From Paractinoplanes aksuensis (GTDB lineage: Bacteria; Actinomycetota; Actinomycetes; Mycobacteriales; Micromonosporaceae), in assembly GCF_024137025.1 (NCBI RefSeq), contig NZ_JAMYJR010000033.1, forward strand, positions 124,001 to 188,000: DNA of 64,000 bases. The letters are read 5' to 3'. The translations under genes and the position numbers were made by a program. Shown here piece after piece: positions 42,401 to 48,840 of this stretch. Under the pieces are notes generated by a model. That model saw only the letters and a list, made by a program, of their open reading frames with translations. It was not told the DNA's origin and ran no database searches. How positions within the stretch are numbered: position 1 is the stretch's first letter; every line of letters begins with the position of its first letter.

Positions 42401-42514
42401 ATAGAAAACGACCGTCAGCGCGGCTATCCACGCGCCGAAGCACGCTTGCATGCGGGGGGCCGACATCCGTGCTCCGATCTGACCCAGGGACGAGTGAGCC
42501 CCCCTGATCGGCAC
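39404..42514 (-). CDS. Multi-pass membrane PAS-GGDEF-EAL cyclic-di-GMP protein
   Basis: A 1036-residue protein. About nine hydrophobic helices (20-330) form a membrane sensor, followed by a linker/GAF-like region, a PAS domain (about 490-610, ALIQSASDVILIVGDDETIR), a diguanylate cyclase with canonical TGGDEF (near 680) and an EAL domain starting LEALVRWQHP (near 807) with DDFGTGYSS. Both catalytic motifs are intact; the RxxD inhibitory site is displaced and probably absent. Start choices are ATG at 42514, 42466 or 42451. It heads a tight operon with the alpha-oxoamine synthase, MFS exporter and SnoaL-like genes, unusual company for a c-di-GMP enzyme. Confidence 0.9.
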   Translation of the reverse strand: MPIRGAHSSLGQIGARMSAPRMQACFGAWIAALTVVFYSFPQYSMYSWATIGLSAAAAVLVGVRVHRPAKRLPWYLLSAVLVSFTLGDTAYNVLTDFMHIANPFPSLADLFYLLVYPMLAGALLIFIRSRSGAGNRAALLDALVPTAGLGLLSWVFLISPYVRDTDLGFVEKAVSSGYPLGDVLALAMLARLLTAGGRKPVALHVLVAGVGSLLITDVLYGLRQLDGTWQVGGPVDAGWVLFYTATALSALHPSMRQLTTSEQIAQSLTGGRRLALMSVAALIAPAVLLIEDLNQGVTDAPMIASASGIMFLLVMARVAGLMQLQRDTAARERTLRITGADLVAASSVDQAGAALTQAVTSIVPTGEDHRWVMRGSDAEPGAVTGLMSTSRVRVAGLPADLTAELDGFEWALCAEAVSAGRTRNGPLRHNQVFLAASEEVLTALEPSFEALMAQATMAVERITLTDEVNRRSSEDYFRALIQSASDVILIVGDDETIRYASPSALPVFGRTDLVGMPLSRLIAGTDHAELRDLLDQVRSGRGPRDGVDLTAVSGDDLLLQVECTCRDLRDEPAVNGLVVTIRDVTERRRLENDLAHQAYHDALTGLANRAFFQNRLESAATFAVDGRHEVGVLFVDLDDFKEVNDTLGHAAGDQLLTTVGRRITDLAGPLATVARTGGDEFAVLIDLIADTGEVERVADRIVAALAEPIEVVDATGATHQIHGAASVGVATSTEAAGISELLRRADVAMYGAKTEGKNTWQRYQDEMHEAMLRRLEMRSALNEAVAGGQMRLRFQPIIDLPTGDVAGLEALVRWQHPVRGLLGPNEFIELSEENGSVVAIGGWVLREALTTFAHWRTTEAGRPMRYVSVNVSARQFRTPGFVDEVREVLSETGADPRWLLLEVTESLVLHDADQVWADLRELRAMGVRIAIDDFGTGYSSLSYLSNMPVDVLKIDKSFIDDILHNPQQMALVETIVSLARTLELAVVAEGIELDGHRTALAEMGCSYGQGYLFSKPVTSDEFLEYLRTQSSAVSPH

Positions 42515-42542
42515 CCCGATGCGAAGCTGAAGAAAAGCTGAG

Positions 42543-44225
42543 TCAGGTCATCCGGTGAAGCGCGGCACGCATCCGGTCGAGGTCGCGGCGGCGGCGCTCG
42601 AGCGTGGTCGCGAGCAGCACGAGCAGCAGGCCGGCCACGGCGAGCGGGATCCAGCGCGGGATCAGGTCCCAGACCTGGGCCAGCTCGTACGCGGCCTGCC
42701 CGGCCAGCACCCCGCCGCCGATGATCACGGGCGCTCGCAGCCGGGCCGGCACCCCGGCCGCCACGATGACCACCGCCGTTGCGCCGAGCACCAGGCGGCG
42801 CAGGTACTGGTCGTCGCCGGTCAGGATCACGAACAGGTGCGGCAGCAGGCCGACCAGCAGCGCCGGACCGTAGACGACCCAGCTGGAGCGGCCCTTCCCG
42901 AGCACGAAGCCGGCCGCGAGCAGGGCGGCGTCGAGCACGAGGACGGTCCACCAGGGCAGCCCGAAGCCGGCCGGCACGGCCAGGGCCAGCACGGCCGCCC
43001 CGCCCAGCGCGGCCATCCGCCACCACGCGGCCGGGACCAGCAGCACCGAGGCCGCGGCGACCAGGGCCACGGTCGCCGGCAGTTCCCAGGTGAAGGGGCC
43101 GGCCACGGTCGGGTCGAGCGCCCGCACCCCGGCCCCGACCGCCAGCACGAAGGCCACCAGGCCGGGCGCGGCGGCCACGGCGATCGCGCCGTACCGGCCG
43201 TAGAAGCGGCCCACCCCGGCCAGCACGAGGGCGACCACGGCCACGGTCAGCAGGGCGTCCCCGTCGATGATCAGGTGGGCCACCCGGCTCGCGGCGACCC
43301 CGGCCGCGGCCACCAGCAGGCTGTCGCCGACCTGACCGGCCCCGAGCAGGCGGGTCGCGACCACCACGACCCCGGCCGTGATCAGCAGAGCCCCGCCGGA
43401 CGTGGCGGCGTCGCCCGTCTCTTGCGTCGTGAACAGGCCGAGCAGCGCCCAGACGCCGGACACCATGACCGCCAGACCGCCGGCCACCCCGCCGGCCAGC
43501 CGCAGGCCACCGCGCAGCAGGGCCACCACGACGACGTCGAGACCGGCCACCGCGGCGAAGGTCAGGGCCCAGCCGGCGGCGTCGGGGTCGACCGGGACCA
43601 TCAACATCGGGAGCACCGGCTGGGCGATCACCAGGGCCGCGTACCGGGGGCCGGTCAGGCCGGTGACGTGCTCGTAGCCCGCGGCCAGGGCGGCGGTCAC
43701 GGCGAAGACGGCGCTGGCGTACCCCCAGCCGTTGGTCGCGGCCACGCCGAACAGGTTCACGTGCCAGGCCGCGTACCCGTCGAGCAGCACCAGCAGCAGA
43801 CCCACCGCGGCGAAGGTCTCGGCGGTGGCCCGCAGGTTGCGCCGCAAGGCGACGAGCGGCGCGGCCAGCGCGAGACCGGTGAAGGCGGCCAGCACGACGG
43901 CCCGTCCGCCCAGGCCGAACTGGGCCCAGGCCACCGCGGCGAAGACGATCGCGGCCACGCCCAGCAACAGCCCGCCCAGTGCGAACAGCACGTTCTGGGC
44001 CGCCTTGGAGGAGACTTCCGGCCGGGGCGCGCCCAGGGACGCCTGGACCCGGGCCGCCGCGGCCTGCCGGCGGTTCCACACCTCCCGCAGCCGATGGTTC
44101 AGTCGGGCGATCTCGGCGTCGGCCGTGACCACCTCGATCGCGTCGGCGTCGGGGCCGCGCCCGCAGGACGGGCAGCCGGTGTCCGACGAGGCGGCAGTTC
44201 CGCAGGCCGGGCAGGGATACGTCAT
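42543..44225 (-). CDS. Large membrane protein with N-terminal zinc ribbon (SCO7613-like)
   Basis: A 560-residue protein starting at the ATG at 44225. The N-terminus is a zinc-ribbon-like knuckle, CPACG...CPSCG (cysteines 5, 8, 18, 21), followed by a short coiled helix (DAEIARLNHRLREVWNRRQA) and then some fifteen or more Ala/Val/Leu-rich transmembrane helices. The layout matches the actinobacterial SCO7613 C-terminal-domain membrane proteins, which are of unknown function. Longer in-frame starts are rejected because the zinc ribbon begins at this ATG. The 3' end is 28 bases from the GGDEF-EAL gene on the same strand. Confidence 0.8.
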   Translation of the reverse strand: MTYPCPACGTAASSDTGCPSCGRGPDADAIEVVTADAEIARLNHRLREVWNRRQAAAARVQASLGAPRPEVSSKAAQNVLFALGGLLLGVAAIVFAAVAWAQFGLGGRAVVLAAFTGLALAAPLVALRRNLRATAETFAAVGLLLVLLDGYAAWHVNLFGVAATNGWGYASAVFAVTAALAAGYEHVTGLTGPRYAALVIAQPVLPMLMVPVDPDAAGWALTFAAVAGLDVVVVALLRGGLRLAGGVAGGLAVMVSGVWALLGLFTTQETGDAATSGGALLITAGVVVVATRLLGAGQVGDSLLVAAAGVAASRVAHLIIDGDALLTVAVVALVLAGVGRFYGRYGAIAVAAAPGLVAFVLAVGAGVRALDPTVAGPFTWELPATVALVAAASVLLVPAAWWRMAALGGAAVLALAVPAGFGLPWWTVLVLDAALLAAGFVLGKGRSSWVVYGPALLVGLLPHLFVILTGDDQYLRRLVLGATAVVIVAAGVPARLRAPVIIGGGVLAGQAAYELAQVWDLIPRWIPLAVAGLLLVLLATTLERRRRDLDRMRAALHRMT

Positions 44226-44318
44226 GACGCTGATCCTTGTCGCCGCCGGGGCGGAGCGGGTGAGCACGCGTACTCATCGGGGCTGAGTCTCTTGACGCGA
44301 CTGGCATAGTGCTCGTCG

Positions 44319-44540
44319 ATGATCCAGACCAAGGGTCTGACGAAGAGGTACGGAAAGACCGACTCCGTCCGCGACGTCACGTTCACCGCTGCCCCGGGCC
44401 GGGTCACCGGCGACTTGCCGTTCACGACGTTCATGAGCGCGGCCGGCGGCAACCCGGAGGGACTGCTGCTCTTCTCGGGCTACGCGCTGGTCGCGCTGGG
44501 CGTGGCGGCCTGGTTCATCCGCCGGGACCTCACCGACTAG
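44319..44540 (+). pseudogene. Deletion scar: ABC ATPase N-terminus fused to ABC permease C-terminus
   Basis: The 73-codon frame starts MIQTKGLTKRYGKTDSVRDV, the standard beginning of a multidrug-type ABC ATPase, and reaches APGRVTG, just before where the Walker A segment GxxGxGKST should be. It then changes to LPFTTFMSAAGGNPEG and a membrane helix ending AAWFIRRDLTD, the typical C-terminus of the ABC-2 permease usually encoded next to such ATPases. A deletion of most of both genes, keeping frame, explains it (junction near 44411). It has no Walker A, signature or Walker B motif and cannot be a transporter. The frame remains open and could be expressed as a one-helix peptide. Confidence 0.75.
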
Positions 44541-44557
44541 TGACCCGGGTCACTCGG

Positions 44558-44585
44558 GGTCACAGTCGTCGCCGCCGGTCCCGTC
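44558..44585 (+). promoter_or_regulatory. ECF41-type promoter upstream of the oxidoreductase-sigma operon
   Basis: GGTCACA (44558-44564), a 17-bp spacer and CGTC (44582-44585) match the ECF41 consensus TGTCACA / CGTC except for the first base. The -10 ends 8 bases before the oxidoreductase ATG, so the transcript would be leaderless or nearly so. The sigma factor encoded second in the operon is ECF41-like, implying autoregulation. Confidence 0.65.
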
Positions 44586-44593
44586 CCGCGGGC

Positions 44594-45733
44594 ATGACTG
44601 ACATCGTGATCCTCGGGGCGGGCTACGCGGGACTGGCCGCGGCGAGCAACCTGGCCGGTCGGGTCCGGCGGCGGGACGACGTACGCCTGACCCTGGTCAA
44701 CCCGGACGGCCGGTTCACCGAACGGCTGCGGCTGCACTCGACCGGCGCCGGCCGGGCCACCGCCGACCTGCGCCTGCCCGACCTGCTGGCCGGCACCGGC
44801 GTCCACCTCGAGTACGGGTGGGTGACCGCGGTCGACGCGGACGCCCGCACGGTACGCCTCGACGACGCTCGTGAGCTGCGGTTCGACACGCTCGTGTATG
44901 CCCTGGGCAGCACCGCCGACACGGCGTCGGTGCCGGGCGCGGCCGAGCACGCCTTCACGATCGACAGCCGCCAGCACGCCGAAGCCCTCGCTGCCCGCCT
45001 CCCCACCGGCGGCTCTGTGCTGATCTGCGGCAGCGGGCTGACCGGGGTCGAGGCCGCGGCCGAGATCGCCGAGCGGCACCCCGGGCTCACCGTCCGCCTC
45101 GTCGGCCGGGACGCGCCCGGATCCGGGATGACGGCCAAGGCGCAGGCTCACGTGACCGCGGCCCTGCGCCGGCTCCGGGTCGGCGTGCGGATCGGCGAGA
45201 TCAGGAAGGTACTGCCGGGCGCGGTCGAAATGTCTGATTCTCGGCTCGAAGCCGACCTCGTCGTCTGGACGGCCGGCACCCGGGTCGCGCCCCTGGCCCC
45301 GGCCCTCACCGTCGACGAGCGCGGGCGCATCGTCACCGACCCCAGCCTGCGGTCCATTTCCCATCCACACGTGTACGCCGTCGGCGACGCGGCCGCCGTA
45401 CGCCAGAAATTCGGTCTTCTGCACGGCACCTGCCAGAGCGGCATGCCGACCGGAGTGCACGCCGCCGCGTCGATCGCCCGCCGGCTCGACGGCAAACCGC
45501 CGCGGCCGTTCCGCTTCGGCTACTACCACCGACCGGTCAGCCTGGGCCGGGGCGACGCCGTCGTCCAGTTCACCCGGCCCGACGACAGCCCTCGCCGCGC
45601 GTGCCTGACCGGCCGGGCCGCCGTCTGGTACAAGGAGACGGTGACCGCCTCCCCGTGGCCGACCTACGCCCGCATGCTCAAGGTCCCGTCGCTGGCCTCC
45701 TGGTGGCCGCGCGGCGGCCGGTACACGCGATGA
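44594..45733 (+). CDS. FAD-dependent NAD(P)H oxidoreductase (NDH-2/pyridine nucleotide-disulfide type)
   Basis: A 379-residue flavoprotein starting ATG at 44594: FAD-binding VILGAGYAGLAAASNLAG, second dinucleotide motif VLICGSGLTGVEAAAEIAE (near 145-165), and the C-terminal FAD motif HVYAVGDAAAV. There is no redox-active CxxC. It resembles membrane-associated NADH dehydrogenase-like oxidoreductases. The stop overlaps the sigma factor ATG (ATGA), so the two are co-translated; oxidoreductases are the usual neighbours and likely targets of ECF41 sigma factors. Confidence 0.85.
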   Translation: MTDIVILGAGYAGLAAASNLAGRVRRRDDVRLTLVNPDGRFTERLRLHSTGAGRATADLRLPDLLAGTGVHLEYGWVTAVDADARTVRLDDARELRFDTLVYALGSTADTASVPGAAEHAFTIDSRQHAEALAARLPTGGSVLICGSGLTGVEAAAEIAERHPGLTVRLVGRDAPGSGMTAKAQAHVTAALRRLRVGVRIGEIRKVLPGAVEMSDSRLEADLVVWTAGTRVAPLAPALTVDERGRIVTDPSLRSISHPHVYAVGDAAAVRQKFGLLHGTCQSGMPTGVHAAASIARRLDGKPPRPFRFGYYHRPVSLGRGDAVVQFTRPDDSPRRACLTGRAAVWYKETVTASPWPTYARMLKVPSLASWWPRGGRYTR

Positions 45734-46587
45734 CGGTCTTCGACGAGCACCGCCGCCTGCTGTTCGCGATCGCCTACCGCATCCTGGGTTCGGCCGCCGA
45801 CGCCGAGGACGCGGTGCAGGACACCTGGCTGCGCTGGTCGGCGGCCGACCGCTCGGCGGTGGCCGACCCCAAGGCCTACCTGGCCCGCATGATCACCCAC
45901 CAGGCCATGGACCAGTTCCGCTCGGCCCGCCACCGGCGCGAGACGTACGTCGGCCCGTGGCTGCCCGAGCCGATCGTGACCACAGGTGAGGACGTCGCCG
46001 ACGACGTGTCGCTGGCCATGCTGGTCGTGCTCGAGACGCTGAGCCCGCTGGAACGCGCGGTGTTCGTGCTCAAAGAGATCTTCGATTTCCCGTACGCCGA
46101 GATCGCCACCGCCGTCGGCCGGGCCGAGCCCGCCGTCCGCCAGGCCGCGCACCGGGCCCGCGAGCACGTGCGCGCCCGGCGCCCCCGGTTCCCCGCCGAC
46201 CACCGCCGCCGGCGCGACGTGACCGAACGTTTCCTGGCCGCGGCCTCGGGCGGCGACATCAACGGCCTGCTCGAGTTGCTGGCGCCCGACGTCACCCTGT
46301 GGACCGACGGCGGCGGCAAGGTGCGGCACGCCCGCCGCCCGGTCGTCGGCGCCGAGCGGGTGGCGGCCTGGATGGCCGGCGTCAGCCAGGTCCCGTACGA
46401 GGGAGTCGCCCCGGCCGACATGCGGGCCGACCTGGTCGACCTCAACGGCAGCCCGGCCCTGGTCTTCACCGCCCCCGGCCGCGTGATCGCCACCCTGTCC
46501 TTCGACTTCGACGACGAGAACCGAATCCGCGGCATCTACAACATCGCCAACCCGGACAAGCTGAGGGCCGTCGCCGCTTCGAGTTGA
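45730..46587 (+). CDS. sigJ: ECF41-group RNA polymerase sigma factor with SnoaL-like C-terminal domain
   Basis: A 285-residue sigma factor. Region 2 starts FDEHRRLLFAIAYRILGS and includes DAEDAVQDTWLRW; region 4 has FDFPYAEIATAVGRAEPAVR. The inter-region linker YVGPWLPEP and the C-terminal SnoaL domain motif WTDGGGKV are diagnostic of ECF41. In this group the C-terminal domain replaces an anti-sigma factor and modulates activity. It is encoded directly downstream of its presumed target oxidoreductase, and the operon carries an ECF41-type promoter. The symbol follows the SigJ name used for mycobacterial members and is tentative. Confidence 0.9.
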   Translation: MTVFDEHRRLLFAIAYRILGSAADAEDAVQDTWLRWSAADRSAVADPKAYLARMITHQAMDQFRSARHRRETYVGPWLPEPIVTTGEDVADDVSLAMLVVLETLSPLERAVFVLKEIFDFPYAEIATAVGRAEPAVRQAAHRAREHVRARRPRFPADHRRRRDVTERFLAAASGGDINGLLELLAPDVTLWTDGGGKVRHARRPVVGAERVAAWMAGVSQVPYEGVAPADMRADLVDLNGSPALVFTAPGRVIATLSFDFDDENRIRGIYNIANPDKLRAVAASS

Positions 46588-46642
46588 TTTTGACGGACCG
46601 TGCCCCGTCTCATGGGGTACGCCCGAAAGCACTGCCGAGAAT

Positions 46643-46966
46643 CTGACGCCCCGGCGCCTGGCCGACACATACGTCAGCGAGGTGTCCGACCTCAATCCGA
46701 TCACCGCCGTCCAGCTGGGTCTGCACCTCGACCGCGACGACCTGCCCGACCTGTCGCCGGACGGGCTCGAGGCGGCCGCCGGCCTCTCCCGCCGGACGCT
46801 GGCCCGGCTCGACGCGGATCGGCTCGGGCAGGTCGAAATGGGTGCCCTGCAGGTGGCCCGGGCGGCCCGCGGTTCCGGCTTCGACCTCAAGGCCTGGCCC
46901 ATGGCCGCCCTCGCCCAGGGCTCCCAGGGCCTGGACGACCTCTACCAGGCCCTGGCCGCCCTGTAG
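46643..46966 (+). pseudogene. Deletion derivative of a DUF885 protein (both ends fused)
   Basis: Read from the CTG at 46643, the frame gives LTPRRLADTYVSEVSDLNPI, then DLPDLSPDGLEAAAGLSRRT: the characteristic N-terminus of DUF885 proteins. After about residue 55 it passes to FDLKAWPMAALAQGSQGLDD and LYQALAAL, which resembles the family C-terminus (KxWHxxALxLGxxGLDxL). Intact members have some 550-600 residues; about 107 codons remain. The likely original start is CTG instead of ATG/GTG; a GTG at 46682 would give a 94-residue peptide. The metal-ligand HExxH-like region of DUF885 is gone, so no enzymatic function is expected. Confidence 0.65.
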
Positions 46967-46967
46967 G

Positions 46968-47360
46968 TCAGGCGTTCCACACCACCCACCGCTCGACGGT
47001 GATCACGACGAACGGGCCCGCCGGGGGCTGCTCGCGATATTGCGGGTAGCGCCCGGCCAGGGCTTCCACCCCTTTCCCGTACGCCGGAAGGACGCGCGCC
47101 ACCCCGTCCGCGCGCACCCACCACAGCCGCGACCAGTCAGCCTCGTAATGGTCGGCCAGCACGCTGACCCGCGGGTTCGCCTCGATGTTGGCCAACCGGC
47201 GCAGCGCCCGCGTGCGCTTGGGCTTGTGGTCGACCGCCGACACGATCTCGTCCGCGCCGAGCACCGCGAAGACCATCGGCACCAGGTGCGGCGTCCCGTC
47301 CGGGCCGGTGGTCGCCAGCCGGGCCACCGGCACGCTCGCGAACAACTCCGCCGGCGTCAC
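46968..47360 (-). CDS. PPOX-class F420-dependent oxidoreductase (Rv2074/TIGR03668-like)
   Basis: A 130-residue split-barrel protein from the GTG at 47360. Segments typical of the class are VARLATTGPDGTPHLVPMVF, the lysine-rich VDHKPKRTRALRR that contacts the cofactor phosphates, and LADHYEADWSRLWWVRADG. Members bind F420 (or FMN) and reduce small substrates. It overlaps the stop of the upstream LLM-class gene by GTGA, so the two F420 enzymes are coupled. Confidence 0.85.
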   Translation of the reverse strand: MTPAELFASVPVARLATTGPDGTPHLVPMVFAVLGADEIVSAVDHKPKRTRALRRLANIEANPRVSVLADHYEADWSRLWWVRADGVARVLPAYGKGVEALAGRYPQYREQPPAGPFVVITVERWVVWNA

Positions 47361-48187
47361 CGCCCGGTCAGCTCCGCGATGGCCGCCTCCCACTTCTCCA
47401 GGGCCGGCTCGACCACGCTCCACGGCCCGGACGGCAGCCACACCGAGACCCGGTCCACGCCGGCCCGCTCGCACTGCTCCAGGGCCTTCGGGTCGGGCGG
47501 CACACTCAGCATCTGCACCTGCAGGTAGCGGTCGGCCCGGGCCCGCAGCTCACCGATCCGCTCGAACACGTTCTCGTCGCGCCACTGCGGGAACCAGCCG
47601 TCGCCGTGATCGAGCACCCGGTCGAGCACGGTCGGCCCGCCCCCGCCGATCAGCACCGGCGGATGGGGCCGCTGGGCCGGCTTGGGCCACGACCAGATGC
47701 GCTCGAAGTCGACGTGCTCGCCGTGGAAGCTGGCCTCGTCGTGGAGCCAGATCTCGCGCATGGCCTTGATCCGCTCGGTCATCACCGGCACCCGCCGCCG
47801 CGGATCCGTGCCGTGGTTGCGCATCTCTTCCCGGTTCCAGCCGAGCCCGACACCGAACTCGAACCGACCGCCGCTGAGATGGTCGACGCTGGCCACCTCT
47901 TTGGCCGTGATGATCGGATCCCGCTCGGTCACCAGGCACACGCCGCTGCCGATGCGCAGGCGGCTGGTCGCCTCGGCCGCCGCCGTCAGGGCCACGAACA
48001 GGTCGTACGTGTGCCAGTACTTCTGCGGCAGCTGCGCCCCACCCGGCCAGGCCGTCTCCCGGCCGGCGGGGATGTGCGTGTGCTCGGCGAAGAAGATCGC
48101 ACTGTGCCCACGCTCCTCGGCCCGCCGCGCGATCTCACCCGGCCGCAGCCCGTCATGAGTAGGAAAATATCCGACACCGAAGTCCAT
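47357..48187 (-). CDS. LLM-class F420-dependent oxidoreductase
   Basis: A 276-residue luciferase-like TIM-barrel protein: MDFGVGYFPTHDGLRPGEIA start, AIFFAEHTHIP, VASVDHLSGGRFEFGVGLGW and PHPPVLIGGGG. It probably uses reduced F420. It is translationally coupled to the small PPOX-class protein and convergent with the DUF885 relic. Substrate unknown. Confidence 0.85.
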   Translation of the reverse strand: MDFGVGYFPTHDGLRPGEIARRAEERGHSAIFFAEHTHIPAGRETAWPGGAQLPQKYWHTYDLFVALTAAAEATSRLRIGSGVCLVTERDPIITAKEVASVDHLSGGRFEFGVGLGWNREEMRNHGTDPRRRVPVMTERIKAMREIWLHDEASFHGEHVDFERIWSWPKPAQRPHPPVLIGGGGPTVLDRVLDHGDGWFPQWRDENVFERIGELRARADRYLQVQMLSVPPDPKALEQCERAGVDRVSVWLPSGPWSVVEPALEKWEAAIAELTGR

Positions 48188-48272
48188 GGGCCAAGTCTAT
48201 GAACCCATCCGCTCCGAAGGCCGTGTGTGGGGAAAGCGCTTCGTCGCTGAGAGCACGGACGGGAGAAGTCCC

Positions 48273-48455
48273 ATGGTCATCGGCATCGTCATCGGTATCG
48301 CTCTGCTGACAGGTTTCCTGGCCGGCTTCGTGTGTTTCAAGAAGACCAACGAGTTCTGCGGTCGCTGCGGCATCACCCGGCAGTGCCCGGTCTGCCCCGA
48401 GCCCCGGGCCGCCGTCCCGTCCCGCATTCCTTGTCGTACCGCCTCCGCGGCATAG
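48273..48455 (+). CDS. Small one-helix Cys-rich protein (60 residues)
   Basis: The ATG at 48273 has GGAGAAG four bases upstream. The protein is one N-terminal membrane helix (MVIGIVIGIALLTGFLAGFV) followed by a cysteine cluster CGRCGITRQCPVC that could bind zinc or an iron-sulfur centre. Longer in-frame versions lack ribosome sites. No family recognised; similar short actinobacterial membrane-anchored zinc-ribbon peptides exist but have no known role. Confidence 0.55.
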   Translation: MVIGIVIGIALLTGFLAGFVCFKKTNEFCGRCGITRQCPVCPEPRAAVPSRIPCRTASAA

Positions 48456-48496
48456 AAAAAACTCCCCGCGCCGGCGGTGGGGGCCGGCGCGGGGAG
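48455..48496 (-). terminator. Strong intrinsic terminator
   Basis: A perfect 14-bp stem (48462-48475 with 48483-48496) and 7-nt loop, followed on the minus strand by seven T residues (A-run 48455-48461). It terminates the small membrane protein gene at 48514 and may also act on the plus-strand Cys-rich gene. Confidence 0.85.
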
Positions 48497-48513
48497 CGTA
48501 GGAGGAGCCGGGG

Positions 48514-48765
48514 TCAGCTCGCGGCGTTGAGCACGATGGCGCCCAGGATGACGCCGATCACGCCACCGGCGACACCGGCCGCGGCGGCGTACCAGCCGAG
48601 CGGGCGGTCGCCGAGATAGCCGCCGACCAGGCCCAGCACGATCGCGGCCGGAGCGAAGACGATCGGCGCGAAGAGGATGGCCACGGCCGCGAAGACGAAC
48701 GCGAGGATCGTGCACACGCGGGCGCCGGTCACACTTCCGGTGCGGCGGGTCGTCACCTGAGTCAT
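48514..48765 (-). CDS. Small multi-helix membrane protein (83 residues)
   Basis: From the ATG at 48765, which follows GGAAAGGAAATT. It has a short basic/Thr N-terminus (MTQVTTRRTGSV) and three hydrophobic segments (ARVCTILAFVFAAVAILFAP, IVLGLVGGYLG and AAAGVAGGVIGVILGAIVL), resembling DUF4190-like small membrane proteins. Ends just before a strong terminator. Function unknown. Confidence 0.7.
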   Translation of the reverse strand: MTQVTTRRTGSVTGARVCTILAFVFAAVAILFAPIVFAPAAIVLGLVGGYLGDRPLGWYAAAAGVAGGVIGVILGAIVLNAAS

Positions 48766-48840
48766 CGGAATTTCCTTTCCCCGTGGGAGATTCGCTGGCG
48801 TCCTTTGTGTACCCGCCACTCCCCCGGGGCTAAACCGCAA

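Noticed and set aside
39392..42541. Open frame of about 1,050 codons on the plus strand opposite the GGDEF-EAL gene
   Set aside because: Composition is Gln/His/Arg/Gly-rich with no domain, as expected for the antisense of a high-GC gene; the minus strand has clear catalytic motifs.
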